Shown here one piece after another: positions 10,524 through 18,545 of a DNA stretch of 64,000 nucleotides. Origin of the DNA: Methylococcales symbiont of Hymedesmia sp. n. MRB-2018 (GTDB lineage: Bacteria > Pseudomonadota > Gammaproteobacteria > Methylococcales > Methylomonadaceae); contig QPIN01000054.1 in the NCBI GenBank assembly GCA_003666385.1, positions 1 through 64,000 on the forward strand. The letters run 5' to 3'. The notes below the pieces were generated by a model. It saw only the letters and a program-made list of their open reading frames with translations, did no database searches and was not told the origin of the DNA. Position 1 is the first letter of the stretch. Every line of letters begins with the position of its first letter. A program made the translations under genes and the position numbers.

Positions 10524-11762
10524 ATGATATTTGCAGTGTTGTATCTTGTTTTTATCTCGTTTTTGTCTTGGACTCGCCCCATGTGGGGTCTGGCGTTAGC
10601 AGCCAATGCTTTTTTGCTGAATGCGGCAGTTGGCAGTGGTACCAGCACTACTCTTTATGCACTTATAGGCGTAGGAGGGCCACTAGCTTGCTTTGCAGTA
10701 TTGCTTATAAAGCGTACTCTTATGAAGAAAAGTTTTTATACCCCATTTGGGCCAGAAGGTTGGTCAGTAGTAGGTTTGTTTCTTTGTCTTTTATTGTCGG
10801 CACTGTATGCATCGAGAGCTGATTTAGCGCTCAATGTGGCATTCCGCTATCTTGTATTTTGTGCCAGCTTTTTCTTTGCTGTGAGGTTTGTCCTTTTTGC
10901 TGCTCATGATCGCCAGGTTAAAATAAAAGAATTCTTAGTGGCAATAATGTGCATTGGTTTGCTAGCCTCAATTTATGCGCTTGTAAAAGGCGATAGTATA
11001 TCTGAATACGTGGTGCGCTTAACTATAGGAAATGTGAGCTCTATTCCTTTGAGTATACTTGTTGGCCAGTCTTTTCTGATAGCACTTTATTTTCTAATTA
11101 TGGAGCACAGTAGTAGGCTAAAAAAAATATTGCTTTTTGTTGGGATTGTAATATTACTCTATACAGAAATTCTAACTAATACACGGAGTACTGTAATTGG
11201 GATCTTTCTGGGTATTCTAGTGTTTCTCCTTTTGAGTTATCGGAAATTTGGTTTTAATACATATATAAAGTGGGAGTTAATAACACTTATAGTAGCTTTG
11301 ATAGCATTTTTTATGATGGCTCCGGATGATCTCTATAAACGAGGTTTTTTGGGTTTCGAACGTCTTATATCTGGTAATTATGGTGAATCTGAAGAGATCC
11401 GCTTATCAGCTTGGGCTACTGCGTTGGATATTTTTTCGGAGAATGTTTTTTTCGGCATAGGAGCTGGTAATTTTAGTCAACATTATTTCTTCTACTACCC
11501 CCATAATATTTTTTTTGAAGTCTTATCGGAGAATGGCTTAGTTGGATTTTTGTTTTTATTGATTCTAATGGGTACAGCTTTCAAGTCGGTTTTACGTTTG
11601 CAATCAAGTATTGGTTGGCTAGTCTGTGCCTTATTTGTTTTTAGTTTTTTTGTAGCCCAGGTCAGCTTAACGCTATGGATGCATAAGAGTTTATTTATTT
11701 GGTTGTCTTTGCTTACTGTTGTAACTTGGGATGAGAGGGATAGTGTGAAGAGAAATGTCTAA
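10524..11762 (+). CDS. O-antigen ligase / Wzy polymerase family membrane protein
   Basis: The product of 412 residues is a multi-pass inner-membrane protein with about ten to twelve hydrophobic segments. The large periplasmic loop carries the family landmark around YYPHNIFFEVLSENGLVGF (about 329-347), preceded by FFGIGAGNF, as in RfaL/WaaL and Wzy-type proteins that transfer or polymerise lipid-linked glycans. NTRSTVIGIFLGI (about 216-228) fits the conserved arginine region. Sequence alone does not separate ligase from polymerase. The last eight bases overlap the next glycosyltransferase, so the two are translationally coupled. Confidence 0.85.
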   Translation: MIFAVLYLVFISFLSWTRPMWGLALAANAFLLNAAVGSGTSTTLYALIGVGGPLACFAVLLIKRTLMKKSFYTPFGPEGWSVVGLFLCLLLSALYASRADLALNVAFRYLVFCASFFFAVRFVLFAAHDRQVKIKEFLVAIMCIGLLASIYALVKGDSISEYVVRLTIGNVSSIPLSILVGQSFLIALYFLIMEHSSRLKKILLFVGIVILLYTEILTNTRSTVIGIFLGILVFLLLSYRKFGFNTYIKWELITLIVALIAFFMMAPDDLYKRGFLGFERLISGNYGESEEIRLSAWATALDIFSENVFFGIGAGNFSQHYFFYYPHNIFFEVLSENGLVGFLFLLILMGTAFKSVLRLQSSIGWLVCALFVFSFFVAQVSLTLWMHKSLFIWLSLLTVVTWDERDSVKRNV

Positions 11763-12828
11763 GTATTTATTGATACAGACTGCAATCCCTAATTACCGTC
11801 AGAATGTTTTGAATTGTGTATATGAAAAACTGGGAAGCGACTTTAAGGTTCTAACGGGTCGAGAACACTTTGAGGCTAGTGTTTTAACTAAGGTAGATAT
11901 TGGTAGTTGTTTAACGTTTGTTGATAATGTTTATTTGCTTCGCCGTAAATTCTTAGTACAAAAAGGTGTATTGGTAAAGGCTGTAGAATCCGATTCACTG
12001 ATTTTGGAGCTGAATCCGAGAATTTTAACAGTATGGCTAATTCTACTATTACGTAAGCTAATTGGTAAAAAGACTGTTTTGTGGGGACATGCTTGGCCTA
12101 GGAAAGGGCGTTACTCAAGAAGTGATTCTCTTCGTAATGTGCTGAGAATGTTGGGCACGCATATATTGGTGTATACGGATACTGAGAAAGATGAACTGTC
12201 TGAGAGGATGCCCAGTAAAAGCATTACCTCGGCTCCTAATGCACTATACTTAAAGGAATATATGTGGGTTCCTATTCGTGAACGCTCGAACTTTGTCTAT
12301 GTGGGGCGATTAGTAGCTTGGAAAAAACCCTTATTAATGATAGAGGCATACGGGTATGCTGTAAAGGCAGAAAACATAGGGGATTTAATAATTATTGGGG
12401 ACGGGCCAGAGCGAGATGCCTGCGAGGCTTTAGTGATTGAGCTAGGCATACAGTCTAATGTAAAGTTTCGTGGACATCTGTCTGACATAAGTGTGCTTCG
12501 AGATGTTTATTCTGAGTGCGTTGCAAGTTTGTCTCCTGGTTATGTAGGACTTTCCATTACCCAAAGTTTTTCATTTGGAACCCCAATGATCGTTGCAGAC
12601 AATGAACCTCATGCGCCAGAAATTGAGGCTGCTATAGAAAAGGTGAATTGTTGTTTTTTCCAAGCAGGTAATGCTAAAAGTATGAGCGAGAAAATGCTGT
12701 CTGTATGGAGAGAGCGTGATTGGTGGAAATCCCAGTCGCCAGAAATTATTACAGCTTGTAAGTTACGTTACTCTGCTGAGCTTATGTCTTCTCGTATTGT
12801 GGAGACATTTAAAAAATGCAGAGTTTAA
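11755..12828 (+). CDS. Glycosyltransferase family 4 (GT-B fold)
   Basis: The product of 357 residues has the two-domain pattern of group 1 glycosyltransferases. The C-terminal half includes FVYVGRLVAWKKPLLMIEA (about 181-199), LIIIGDGPERDACEALV, VKFRGHLSD, and the donor-binding SLSPGYVGLSITQSFSFGTP with EPHAPEIEA replacing the more usual E-x7-E arrangement. It overlaps the upstream ligase/polymerase by eight bases. It is the last intact gene in the cluster; what follows is decayed. The donor and acceptor are unknown. Confidence 0.85.
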   Translation: MSKYLLIQTAIPNYRQNVLNCVYEKLGSDFKVLTGREHFEASVLTKVDIGSCLTFVDNVYLLRRKFLVQKGVLVKAVESDSLILELNPRILTVWLILLLRKLIGKKTVLWGHAWPRKGRYSRSDSLRNVLRMLGTHILVYTDTEKDELSERMPSKSITSAPNALYLKEYMWVPIRERSNFVYVGRLVAWKKPLLMIEAYGYAVKAENIGDLIIIGDGPERDACEALVIELGIQSNVKFRGHLSDISVLRDVYSECVASLSPGYVGLSITQSFSFGTPMIVADNEPHAPEIEAAIEKVNCCFFQAGNAKSMSEKMLSVWRERDWWKSQSPEIITACKLRYSAELMSSRIVETFKKCRV

Positions 12829-13090
12829 GACCCAAGGTTCCCCAAGGACTTCTGTTACAGCGTAAGGTTCTTAGTTAAAAAAGGGAACCTTAAACATAAG
12901 CTGAAATTGCATGGACGTATGTCTATTGGAAAGAATGTGTCTTTTGGCTCTTCAGAAAGTTTAATGATCCCCTAATTCTTGAATATCGGAGATAATTTTG
13001 GTAGTGGTAGTAATAGGCTTGACAAGCTGAAGGTTGGTGCTTTAAATGCATTTAAAAAATTGTAGTCTCTAACTATGGGCGAGAAATTTA
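12816..13090 (+). pseudogene. Remnant of a hexapeptide-repeat acyltransferase
   Basis: An ATG at 12816 reads 20 codons to a stop. Shifting frame gives a stretch with left-handed beta-helix (hexapeptide) character, LKLHGRMSIGKNVSFGSSE, then a stop, then FLNIGDNFGSGSNRLDKLKV and another stop. The spacing and motifs (IGKNVSFG, IGDNFGSG) resemble sugar O-acetyltransferases common in polysaccharide clusters. At least one frameshift and two stops make it non-functional. The assignment is tentative because only about 80 residues can be aligned by eye. Confidence 0.5.
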
Positions 13091-13112
13091 CTCGAATAAT
13101 GAGAAGGGCTAT

Positions 13113-13250
13113 ATGATATTTCTAATGGACTTACCTAAGCCTACTCATGGGATGTCAAGTGTAAATTTGAGTGTTTTGAACAGAGCTAATAGTCTGGGTT
13201 TTAAGTTGATAGCAATAAAGACAGTGCCTTCTTACGCTGGGCACGAGTGT
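13113..13250 (+). pseudogene. Glycosyltransferase N-terminal fragment, cut by a mobile element
   Basis: The ATG at 13113 has AAGG six bases upstream and reads MIFLMDLPKPTHGMSSVNLS and on to AIKTVPSYAG, the N-terminal strand-helix pattern of GT-B glycosyltransferases (short hydrophobic strand then an H-G-M/S donor loop). The frame then runs into inverted-repeat element DNA near 13247 and ends at 13322 with unrelated residues. Only about 44 native residues remain. It was probably the next gene of the polysaccharide cluster before the insertion. Confidence 0.55.
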
Positions 13251-13256
13251 TGCACT

Positions 13257-13516
13257 TATACTTCGCGCGATCACGGATGCGGTTTTCTATCGGTTGATTT
13301 TTGCCTACATGGATGTAGGTAAGGGGCGTGGCAGGTTTTTGCTCCGTGCAAAACCTGCATACATCACATCCCTGTGAATAAGCAGGAGAGGAAGCTTCGT
13401 CGATAGACTGCGTTACTGAAATAGTTGCGTAGCTTGCTATGCGCCTGTTTCAGTGGCTTGCTATCAACAAAAATCAACGTGCTATAAAATCCGCATCCGT
13501 GACCGTGCGAAGTATA
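13257..13516. mobile_element. Small inverted-repeat element (about 260 bp, ~45-bp ends)
   Basis: The left end (13257-13302, starting TATACTTCGCGCGATCACGG) is the near-perfect inverse of the right end (13468-13516, ending CGTGACCGTGCGAAGTATA); about 33 bp match with three differences and the similarity continues inward. The centre contains a separate hairpin (13408-13454) with loop TAGCTTGCTATGC. A solitary copy of the end occurs at 55124-55157. There is no transposase inside, so it is non-autonomous. Confidence 0.7.
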
Positions 13517-13652
13517 TGATGTGAATTCGCCGCTGATAGATGTCGTAAATTTTTAAAAAATGATAACAATTCATCAAAGAGGTCAGATACAAGAGTAGCA
13601 TAAAGGGTGTTATGCTTTGATTGCCCTGAAATAATTATTTTTTTAGTAAAAA

Positions 13653-13745
13653 ATGGCAAGATTAGCTAGAGTTAGTCCAGTTGGTGTCCCTCAACATATT
13701 GTTCAAAGGGGCAATAACCGCCAAGTATTTATTCTACTCTTGTGA
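13653..13745 (+). pseudogene. REP-associated tyrosine transposase (RAYT) N-terminal fragment
   Basis: A frame of 30 codons begins MARLARVSPVGVPQHIVQRG and continues NNRQVF. This matches the start of Y1/RAYT transposases (the HxxQRGNNRQ region). It stops where a GAGACCTCAGC-ended palindromic element begins at 13744, so the gene was cut by that insertion and the catalytic HUH and tyrosine parts are missing. RAYTs are known for moving REP-type palindromes; whether this one served the palindromes here is unknown. Confidence 0.7.
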
Positions 13746-13884
13746 GACCTCAGCATAACTCTGGACGGATAAAAAAAGTGATAGAATTTTTCAGGTTTTA
13801 GTCAAAATACAAGTGTAATAGTGAGCTATTGCACGTTATTTTGGCTGACCTTTTTTATCCGTTCATGAGTTATGCTGAGTTCTC
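13744..13884. mobile_element. Family A palindromic element, copy 1
   Basis: This 141-bp element has ends GAGACCTCAGCATAACTC and GAGTTATGCTGAGTTCTC. The middle folds on itself: AGGTTTTAGTCAAAATAC and GTGTAATAG pair with CTATTGCAC and ATTTTGGCTGACCT around a TGAG loop. It has cut the RAYT fragment on its left and lies 26 bases from the truncated ParE gene on its right. Other copies are at 25448, 30240, 39599 and a remnant at 41958. Confidence 0.85.
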
Positions 13885-13910
13885 CTATAATAAATGGGGA
13901 TGATACAAGG

Positions 13911-14162
13911 CTATTTTTTATCCAAAACATGGTAATAACTGTTGTAATTACCGTATGACCAGACCCTAATTTCTTCACCTAAATCTAACTCCTCTGAAAC
14001 TTTTCCTGAATAAGGAAAAATAGCAAGTGTCTTGTTTGCTGAATTTGTAATTTCAGTAACAAAAGTCATTGCTCTAGTGGGATTATCTAGTGCAATATAT
14101 TCCCCCATTGCAAGCAAGCCCTCTCTAGCAGAAGGCATAATTATTACTTGGTAATGCTTCAT
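13911..14162 (-). CDS. ParE/RelE-family toxin, C-terminally shortened
   Basis: The product is 83 residues with the ParE/RelE fold pattern: YQVIIMPSAREGLLAMGEYI, then NPTRAMTFVTEI and the final strands IRVWSYGNYNSYYHVLDKK. Family members usually continue for another 10-15 residues with a strand and helix (VxILRVLHGxR-like); here the frame stops at VLDKK, next to a family A element 26 bases away, so the end has probably been lost. Toxin activity is doubtful because C-terminal residues are often needed. It follows the antitoxin gene directly. Confidence 0.75.
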   Translation of the reverse strand: MKHYQVIIMPSAREGLLAMGEYIALDNPTRAMTFVTEITNSANKTLAIFPYSGKVSEELDLGEEIRVWSYGNYNSYYHVLDKK

Positions 14163-14456
14163 TTACCGTTTATTAGAATTTATTCTTGCTTGTAATTCTG
14201 TCTTTAAGTCATCTATGTAGTCATCTGTTAATTCTTGCCCTCTACCAGCCTTTGCATCAGCTAAACCCGCTTTAACACCTGTCTTGATAGTTTCTCTCAT
14301 AGAATCTGCTAACTCAAATATGGCAGGCAAGTTTTCCATAGAAAGCATTACCCCAACGGGACGGTTTCTTCTTGTCACCATTACAGGCTCACGCTGGGCA
14401 GTATCCAAAAAAGCACCAAATGAATTTTGCACCTCTTTTGAGGAAATAGTTTTCAT
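14163..14456 (-). CDS. Phd/YefM-family antitoxin
   Basis: From the ATG at 14456 the product is 97 residues, starting MKTISSKEVQNSFGAFLDTA with REPVMVTRRNRPVGVMLS, the typical Phd/YefM DNA-binding half. The C-terminal half (KAGRGQELTDDYIDDLKTEL) should wrap the toxin. I prefer 14456 to the ATG at 14462 because GGAG sits seven bases before the former but only one base before the latter. Antitoxins of this type bind their own promoter with the toxin; the region 14463-14559 is the likely operator. Confidence 0.85.
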   Translation of the reverse strand: MKTISSKEVQNSFGAFLDTAQREPVMVTRRNRPVGVMLSMENLPAIFELADSMRETIKTGVKAGLADAKAGRGQELTDDYIDDLKTELQARINSNKR

Positions 14457-14559
14457 AGCCATACTCCAAAAAGTTAATAGTTAATGTAGCTACCTTAGAG
14501 ACAATTCAAAAACTTTCTTGTGAAATTAGGGTTGATTTTTAAGACGGTATCTGTCTCCA

Positions 14560-16110
14560 TTATCTGCCCATTAATTTTTTTTTATAAATACCGATTGCTG
14601 AACATGCAATTGAAAGCAGTATAAAAAAAGCTAAAACTAACATTATCACTTCATCACCCAACCTGGCATAAAAAGTCATTCCACCCATAGGAAAAATTGA
14701 GCCTTTAAGCACTGTTTGTTTAAAGCTTGGAACCCTGTTATCTATTAAACCATCAGGTGCAACTATTGCAGTTATTCCGGTGTTGGTAACTCGCAGCATA
14801 TACCTCCCTGTCTCCAGTGCTCTCATTTGAGCTATTTGCATGTGTTGATGAGGTTCGAGTGAATCTCCAAACCAAGCATCATTAGTGACATTCACTAAAA
14901 AAGCGGCCTCTGGCATTGTATTTAAAGCCTCACTGGCAAAGGCATCTTCATAACAAATTGAGGTGGCAAATGGATAGCCAGCGGCTTGTAATAATTTTTG
15001 TTCACTACCCCCCGAAGAAAAACTCCCTAAACTTATATTCAATAATTTTAGAATAAAACCAGAGGCAGGTTGCAAAGGTAGATATTCACCAAAGGGTAAT
15101 AAATGATTTTTATTGTACCGTCCCTCTTGTTTACCTAGTGTCAACACCGTATTAAAATGTTCATTTTTCTTTCCTAAAGCAGGAAGTCCAACGATTAAAG
15201 TCGTATTGTGTAATTTTGCCTGTGCAGAGAGAGGATTTATGTAGCTTTCTTTAGCTTGCGATAAATAGGCTGGAATGGCAGATTCTGGCCAGATAATAAT
15301 GTCTGCATCCCAGTTTTGTTCAGTTAGGTGTTGATAATCTAACAAGGTTTTTAATCTGTTTTCTGGCAACCATTTTTGATCCTGGGCTACATTTCCTTGT
15401 ATAAGTGCAACATTAATCTCCTCACCAATAACCTTTGTCCACCTCACGGTTTGTAAAACAGAGCCTCCACCCCAAATCAAAACGATATAAATTAATACCA
15501 ATTTATAAGCTATTTGTTTTTTATACGCAGCAACTAACATAGCTGCCGTTAATGCAAGAAAAAAACCTGTGCCATAAGAACCTATAATTGGAATATAACC
15601 TTTTAAAGGTGAATATAGCTGAGTATAAGCTATTTGTAACCAGGGAAAACCATTGATAAACCAAGTACCTCGAAAATATTCTATAAACATCCATACAGAT
15701 GGAAAAATAAAAATGTATTGATTGGAATATTTACTAGAAAAAAGTTTACTCGAAATAAATGCGGTCAATGCAGGAAATAAAGACCAAAAACAAATAATTA
15801 GGACGGTTAATAATAGGGCACCCAATGCAGATGCCCCACCATAATCATGAACACTGATATAAACCCAGGAAATGCCACAAGCAAATAGCCCAAAGCCATA
15901 AAGAAAACCTCGTAAAGCAGCACGATTAGGCGAACATTCCAGCCAAGACAGAAAAGCAAATATTAAAGAAACAATAACTAGATATGAATAGTCAAAAGGA
16001 GCAAATGCTAATGTAAGGCAAGCACCCGCTAAAGGAGAAGATAGTTCCCAACGCCATTTATAAAAGAAACTCATCTTATAAAGAGAAACGACTCTCAACA
16101 CATAGGTCAA
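14560..16110 (-). CDS. lnt: Apolipoprotein N-acyltransferase
   Basis: It adds the third acyl chain to the N-terminal cysteine of lipoproteins at the periplasmic face of the inner membrane. The product of 516 residues has six or so N-terminal membrane segments, then a nitrilase-type domain with the catalytic Glu in IIWPESAIPAY, the Lys region (YNKNHLLPFGEYLPLQ), the Cys in TSICYEDAF and VNVTNDAWFGDS, and a final C-terminal membrane helix. It lies three bases after the tandem-PilZ gene, so the two form an operon. Lipoprotein substrates in this window include BamC (56089) and the lytic transglycosylase (47406). Confidence 0.95.
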   Translation of the reverse strand: MTYVLRVVSLYKMSFFYKWRWELSSPLAGACLTLAFAPFDYSYLVIVSLIFAFLSWLECSPNRAALRGFLYGFGLFACGISWVYISVHDYGGASALGALLLTVLIICFWSLFPALTAFISSKLFSSKYSNQYIFIFPSVWMFIEYFRGTWFINGFPWLQIAYTQLYSPLKGYIPIIGSYGTGFFLALTAAMLVAAYKKQIAYKLVLIYIVLIWGGGSVLQTVRWTKVIGEEINVALIQGNVAQDQKWLPENRLKTLLDYQHLTEQNWDADIIIWPESAIPAYLSQAKESYINPLSAQAKLHNTTLIVGLPALGKKNEHFNTVLTLGKQEGRYNKNHLLPFGEYLPLQPASGFILKLLNISLGSFSSGGSEQKLLQAAGYPFATSICYEDAFASEALNTMPEAAFLVNVTNDAWFGDSLEPHQHMQIAQMRALETGRYMLRVTNTGITAIVAPDGLIDNRVPSFKQTVLKGSIFPMGGMTFYARLGDEVIMLVLAFFILLSIACSAIGIYKKKLMGR

Positions 16111-16112
16111 TT

Positions 16113-16751
16113 TTAAGGGCCTGTAAATTGTTCAGTTTTATTTGAAAAACGGGGAATACCAGTAATATCTTCTTTTTTCATCTGTACATATTGCAACCCC
16201 ATTAAAGTGGAATGGCTATCAGCACGCTCTACCCATGCAACTTTAATTTTACCGCGTAACTGTAGTCGCTTAAAATCAAAAATTGTGATTGTCCCGTTAT
16301 CGACTTCAATGTATTCATTCAATAGAATCATCAATCCATCTACGGAAACATTTTTGCTAAAGAATTTATATTTATTTCCATTAAAAATAATCTGCCCTGG
16401 TGCCGTCATTTCTTTTCTATACACTTTACGCTTATAAAGAACATTATCTATATCATAGGAAACTGTTCTAAACTCTATGGCCAAATAAATATGACCATCC
16501 ACCATATCAGCCCGGACTACTTCAGCCTCTCCTGCTAAACGCATTTCAGGTAAATAAATATCAATCAGAGAAGATTCTTTAATGGACGCAAAAACAGCAT
16601 TAATATTATTAATGGATGAATTGTTCTCCAATTCAGCTAATACGCCTGTAATTGACAAGTTCCTTACAGAAATTTCCAATTCTTCTCCGCCAATATAAAT
16701 CAATCCGTAGGAGGTTAGATTTTTCCTATAGGATCTTTTTTCGTCTGACAT
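16113..16751 (-). CDS. Tandem PilZ-like domain protein
   Basis: The product of 212 residues contains two similar halves. Each begins with a basic patch and ends in a [D/N]xSxxG-like turn: KRSYRKNLTSYGLIY with VRNLSITGVLAEL (about 5-37), and RKVYRKEMTAPGQII with SKNVSVDGLMILL (about 108-143). This is the layout of PilZ domains, which bind cyclic di-GMP through RxxxR and D/NxSxxG. Here the first motif is changed (KRSYRK, RKVYRK), so binding is uncertain. There are no membrane segments. It sits three bases before lnt; a functional link to lipoprotein acylation is not apparent. Confidence 0.7.
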   Translation of the reverse strand: MSDEKRSYRKNLTSYGLIYIGGEELEISVRNLSITGVLAELENNSSINNINAVFASIKESSLIDIYLPEMRLAGEAEVVRADMVDGHIYLAIEFRTVSYDIDNVLYKRKVYRKEMTAPGQIIFNGNKYKFFSKNVSVDGLMILLNEYIEVDNGTITIFDFKRLQLRGKIKVAWVERADSHSTLMGLQYVQMKKEDITGIPRFSNKTEQFTGP

Positions 16752-16927
16752 GATATATCCTAATTTTATGCAGCAAACATTAATTTAATTATAGTCTTTA
16801 TAGATGGTTTTTCACCTATGTTTTCAACAAAGTATCTTGTGATTCTTATCCTTATATTAAATTCCAGTATTAATTTACCTAACTTTGCTAACATATACAC
16901 CTCGTATCTTTAACAACGGAAGAATCA

Positions 16928-17404
16928 ATGATAAATACTAGACACCGAGTTATTGCACTTTTAACCATATTATTTTTAGGAATTTCTATGTCTTCTATGG
17001 CTAATGCCACTTCTCCGGAAGAAAACAGAATCGCGGGTGAAACCTTTCTTGCTGAAAATGCAAAAAAAGCAAATATCGTCACCACGGCTAGCGGTTTGCA
17101 ATATGAGGTACTGACAGAAGGTGAGGGCTTTTCTCCATCAGCTACCACTACCGTTACAGTCCATTACCAGGGGACTACATTAGATGGTAAAGAGTTTGAT
17201 AGTTCTTATAAACGAGGTTCTCCCGCTTCTTTTCCATTAAACCGAGTCATTGCTGGCTGGACAGAAGGCTTACAATTAATGAATGTAGGTGCAAAGTATC
17301 GCTTTTTTATTCCTTCTCATTTAGCTTACGGGCAACGAGGAGCCGGTGCAGATATCGGCCCTAATTCAACCTTGATTTTTGAAGTTGAGCTGATTAAATT
17401 TTAA
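16928..17404 (+). CDS. FKBP-type peptidyl-prolyl cis-trans isomerase, exported
   Basis: The product of 158 residues starts with a signal peptide (about 27 residues, cleaving near MANA) and a short linker (ENRIAGETFLAENAKKANIV) of the kind seen at the end of FkpA/Mip dimerisation helices. An FKBP domain follows from about residue 50: TASGLQYEVLTEGEG, VTVHYQGTTLDGKEFDSSYK, PLNRVIAGWTEGLQLMNVGA, FFIPSHLAYGQRGAG and FEVELIKF. It is a periplasmic folding helper. It lacks the long N-terminal dimerisation domain of full FkpA. It appears monocistronic. Confidence 0.9.
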   Translation: MINTRHRVIALLTILFLGISMSSMANATSPEENRIAGETFLAENAKKANIVTTASGLQYEVLTEGEGFSPSATTTVTVHYQGTTLDGKEFDSSYKRGSPASFPLNRVIAGWTEGLQLMNVGAKYRFFIPSHLAYGQRGAGADIGPNSTLIFEVELIKF

Positions 17405-17635
17405 ATGCATTGATTTTTAACAATGAAAAATGCTTGTAATATTTCAGTATCACATTCGGTTTCGTCTATATTCCAATGATCGTAGTTTCTAAATGATATA
17501 TTGTCGTTTTAATGTCTTAGGACTATAAAATTATAATTTATTAAAGCATACGGGGTTTTCAACTTAACATCTTATTAAACTAAGGTTTTCATGGTATGCT
17601 ATTTGGTTGAAATTATTTTTATTTTGGAGATATAG

Positions 17636-18184
17636 ATGAGCGAAAGAATTATAATGCGTACTGGAGAATCCTTAGTTGCTGGTGGCCCTCCTGGCACCGC
17701 TGCGGAGCCAGAAATTGTTATTGGTGAATTAGACGGCCCAGTAGGAACTGCCATTGCAACACTCACTGGAGATCAGGCAAAAGGCCATTCAAAAGTATTT
17801 GCTATTTTAAATACCGATATTCAAGTACGCCCTGTCACCTTAATGGTCAGTAAAGTCACTGTTAATAACTCTCGTTATACTAATATTTTAATGGGAACCG
17901 TCCAGGCTGCTATTGCTAACGGTGTTTTAGATGCTGTTCGTGCTGGGGATATTGCAAAAGAAAAAGCCAATGACTTAGGCATTATTTGTTCGGTTTGGTT
18001 AAACCCAAGTGTAGCAACTGATGATAATTTAGATCATCAAATTTTATTTGATATTCATCGTAAAGCAACAGCACAAGCAATTCATAAAGCAATGACCAAC
18101 ACCCCAGATATTGATTGGTTACTTGAAAACCAAGATTCAATTACCCATAAGTATTTCCAAATGGGCTTAGACGGTAAAATATAA
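17636..18184 (+). CDS. Formaldehyde-activating enzyme family protein (Fae homologue)
   Basis: The product of 182 residues belongs to the Fae family, which condenses formaldehyde with tetrahydromethanopterin in methylotrophs. Family-like parts are TGESLVAGG (about 8-16), IVIGELDGPVGTAIA, GHSKVFAILNTDIQVRP, TLMVSKVTVNNSRYTNILMG, AAIANGVLDAV and AIHKAM. The segment in which I expect the proposed catalytic His of classical Fae reads GTAAEPE here, so it may be one of the divergent paralogues (Fae2/Fae3 type) rather than the main enzyme; this rests on an alignment from memory. A strong GGAG lies seven bases upstream of the ATG and a terminator follows. Its presence is the best sign that the host is a methylotroph. 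Confidence 0.85.
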   Translation: MSERIIMRTGESLVAGGPPGTAAEPEIVIGELDGPVGTAIATLTGDQAKGHSKVFAILNTDIQVRPVTLMVSKVTVNNSRYTNILMGTVQAAIANGVLDAVRAGDIAKEKANDLGIICSVWLNPSVATDDNLDHQILFDIHRKATAQAIHKAMTNTPDIDWLLENQDSITHKYFQMGLDGKI

Positions 18185-18193
18185 ATTGTGAAT

Positions 18194-18227
18194 ACTGCTC
18201 TTGAGGTATTTTTCGAGGGCAGTTTTC
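18194..18227 (+). terminator. Terminator after the fae homologue
   Basis: ACTGCTCTTGA pairs with TCGAGGGCAGT (11 bp including G-U pairs) and is followed by TTTT. It begins nine bases after the fae stop codon. Confidence 0.75.
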
Positions 18228-18304
18228 CCTTTATTAGAAAAATTCAGCATATCTAACAATCTAGCATTACATTTCAATTATCTTAGCTTTTTGGGTTGTT
18301 AATT

Positions 18305-18418
18305 ATGCACAAGAATCCATTCTGGAAACTTGTACTCCCTGTTGCAGGGTTGATCATCATTTGCATGATCATCTTGTACTTTATCTTAGCTAATTTAGTC
18401 AGACACAATGCAGTATAG
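18305..18418 (+). CDS. Small single-pass membrane protein (37 residues), unknown
   Basis: An ATG at 18305 reads MHKNPFWKLVLPVAGLIIIC, then MIILYFILANLVRHNAV and stop. There is a short basic N-terminus, one strongly hydrophobic helix of about 22 residues, and a short polar tail. No good ribosome-binding site is seen upstream, so expression is uncertain. It lies between the fae terminator and the nrdJ regulatory region. No function can be assigned. Confidence 0.45.
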   Translation: MHKNPFWKLVLPVAGLIIICMIILYFILANLVRHNAV

Positions 18419-18459
18419 TACTGCCCATTATCCAGACCAATTTATTAAAAAATTTAATA

Positions 18460-18470
18460 CCCCCCCCCCC
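18460..18470. repeat. C11 homopolymer upstream of nrdJ
   Basis: There are eleven C in an AT-rich intergenic stretch, 76 bases before the first NrdR box. It is a possible slippage site that would change spacing rather than reading frame. Confidence 0.7.
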
Positions 18471-18545
18471 GCTCTATTCAACATAGCCTCATATAATTAC
18501 AGGCAAAAAATCATTTTAAATATCGGGGTTAAAAAAAGGTGTTAA

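Noticed and set aside
10457-10822. 121-codon frame overlapping the GT8 and ligase genes
   Set aside because: It is in another frame over two well-supported genes, with no recognisable domain.
13257-13516. CRISPR or tandem-repeat array
   Set aside because: The repeats are inverted, not regularly spaced direct repeats, and no cas gene is near. No CRISPR array is seen anywhere in the window.
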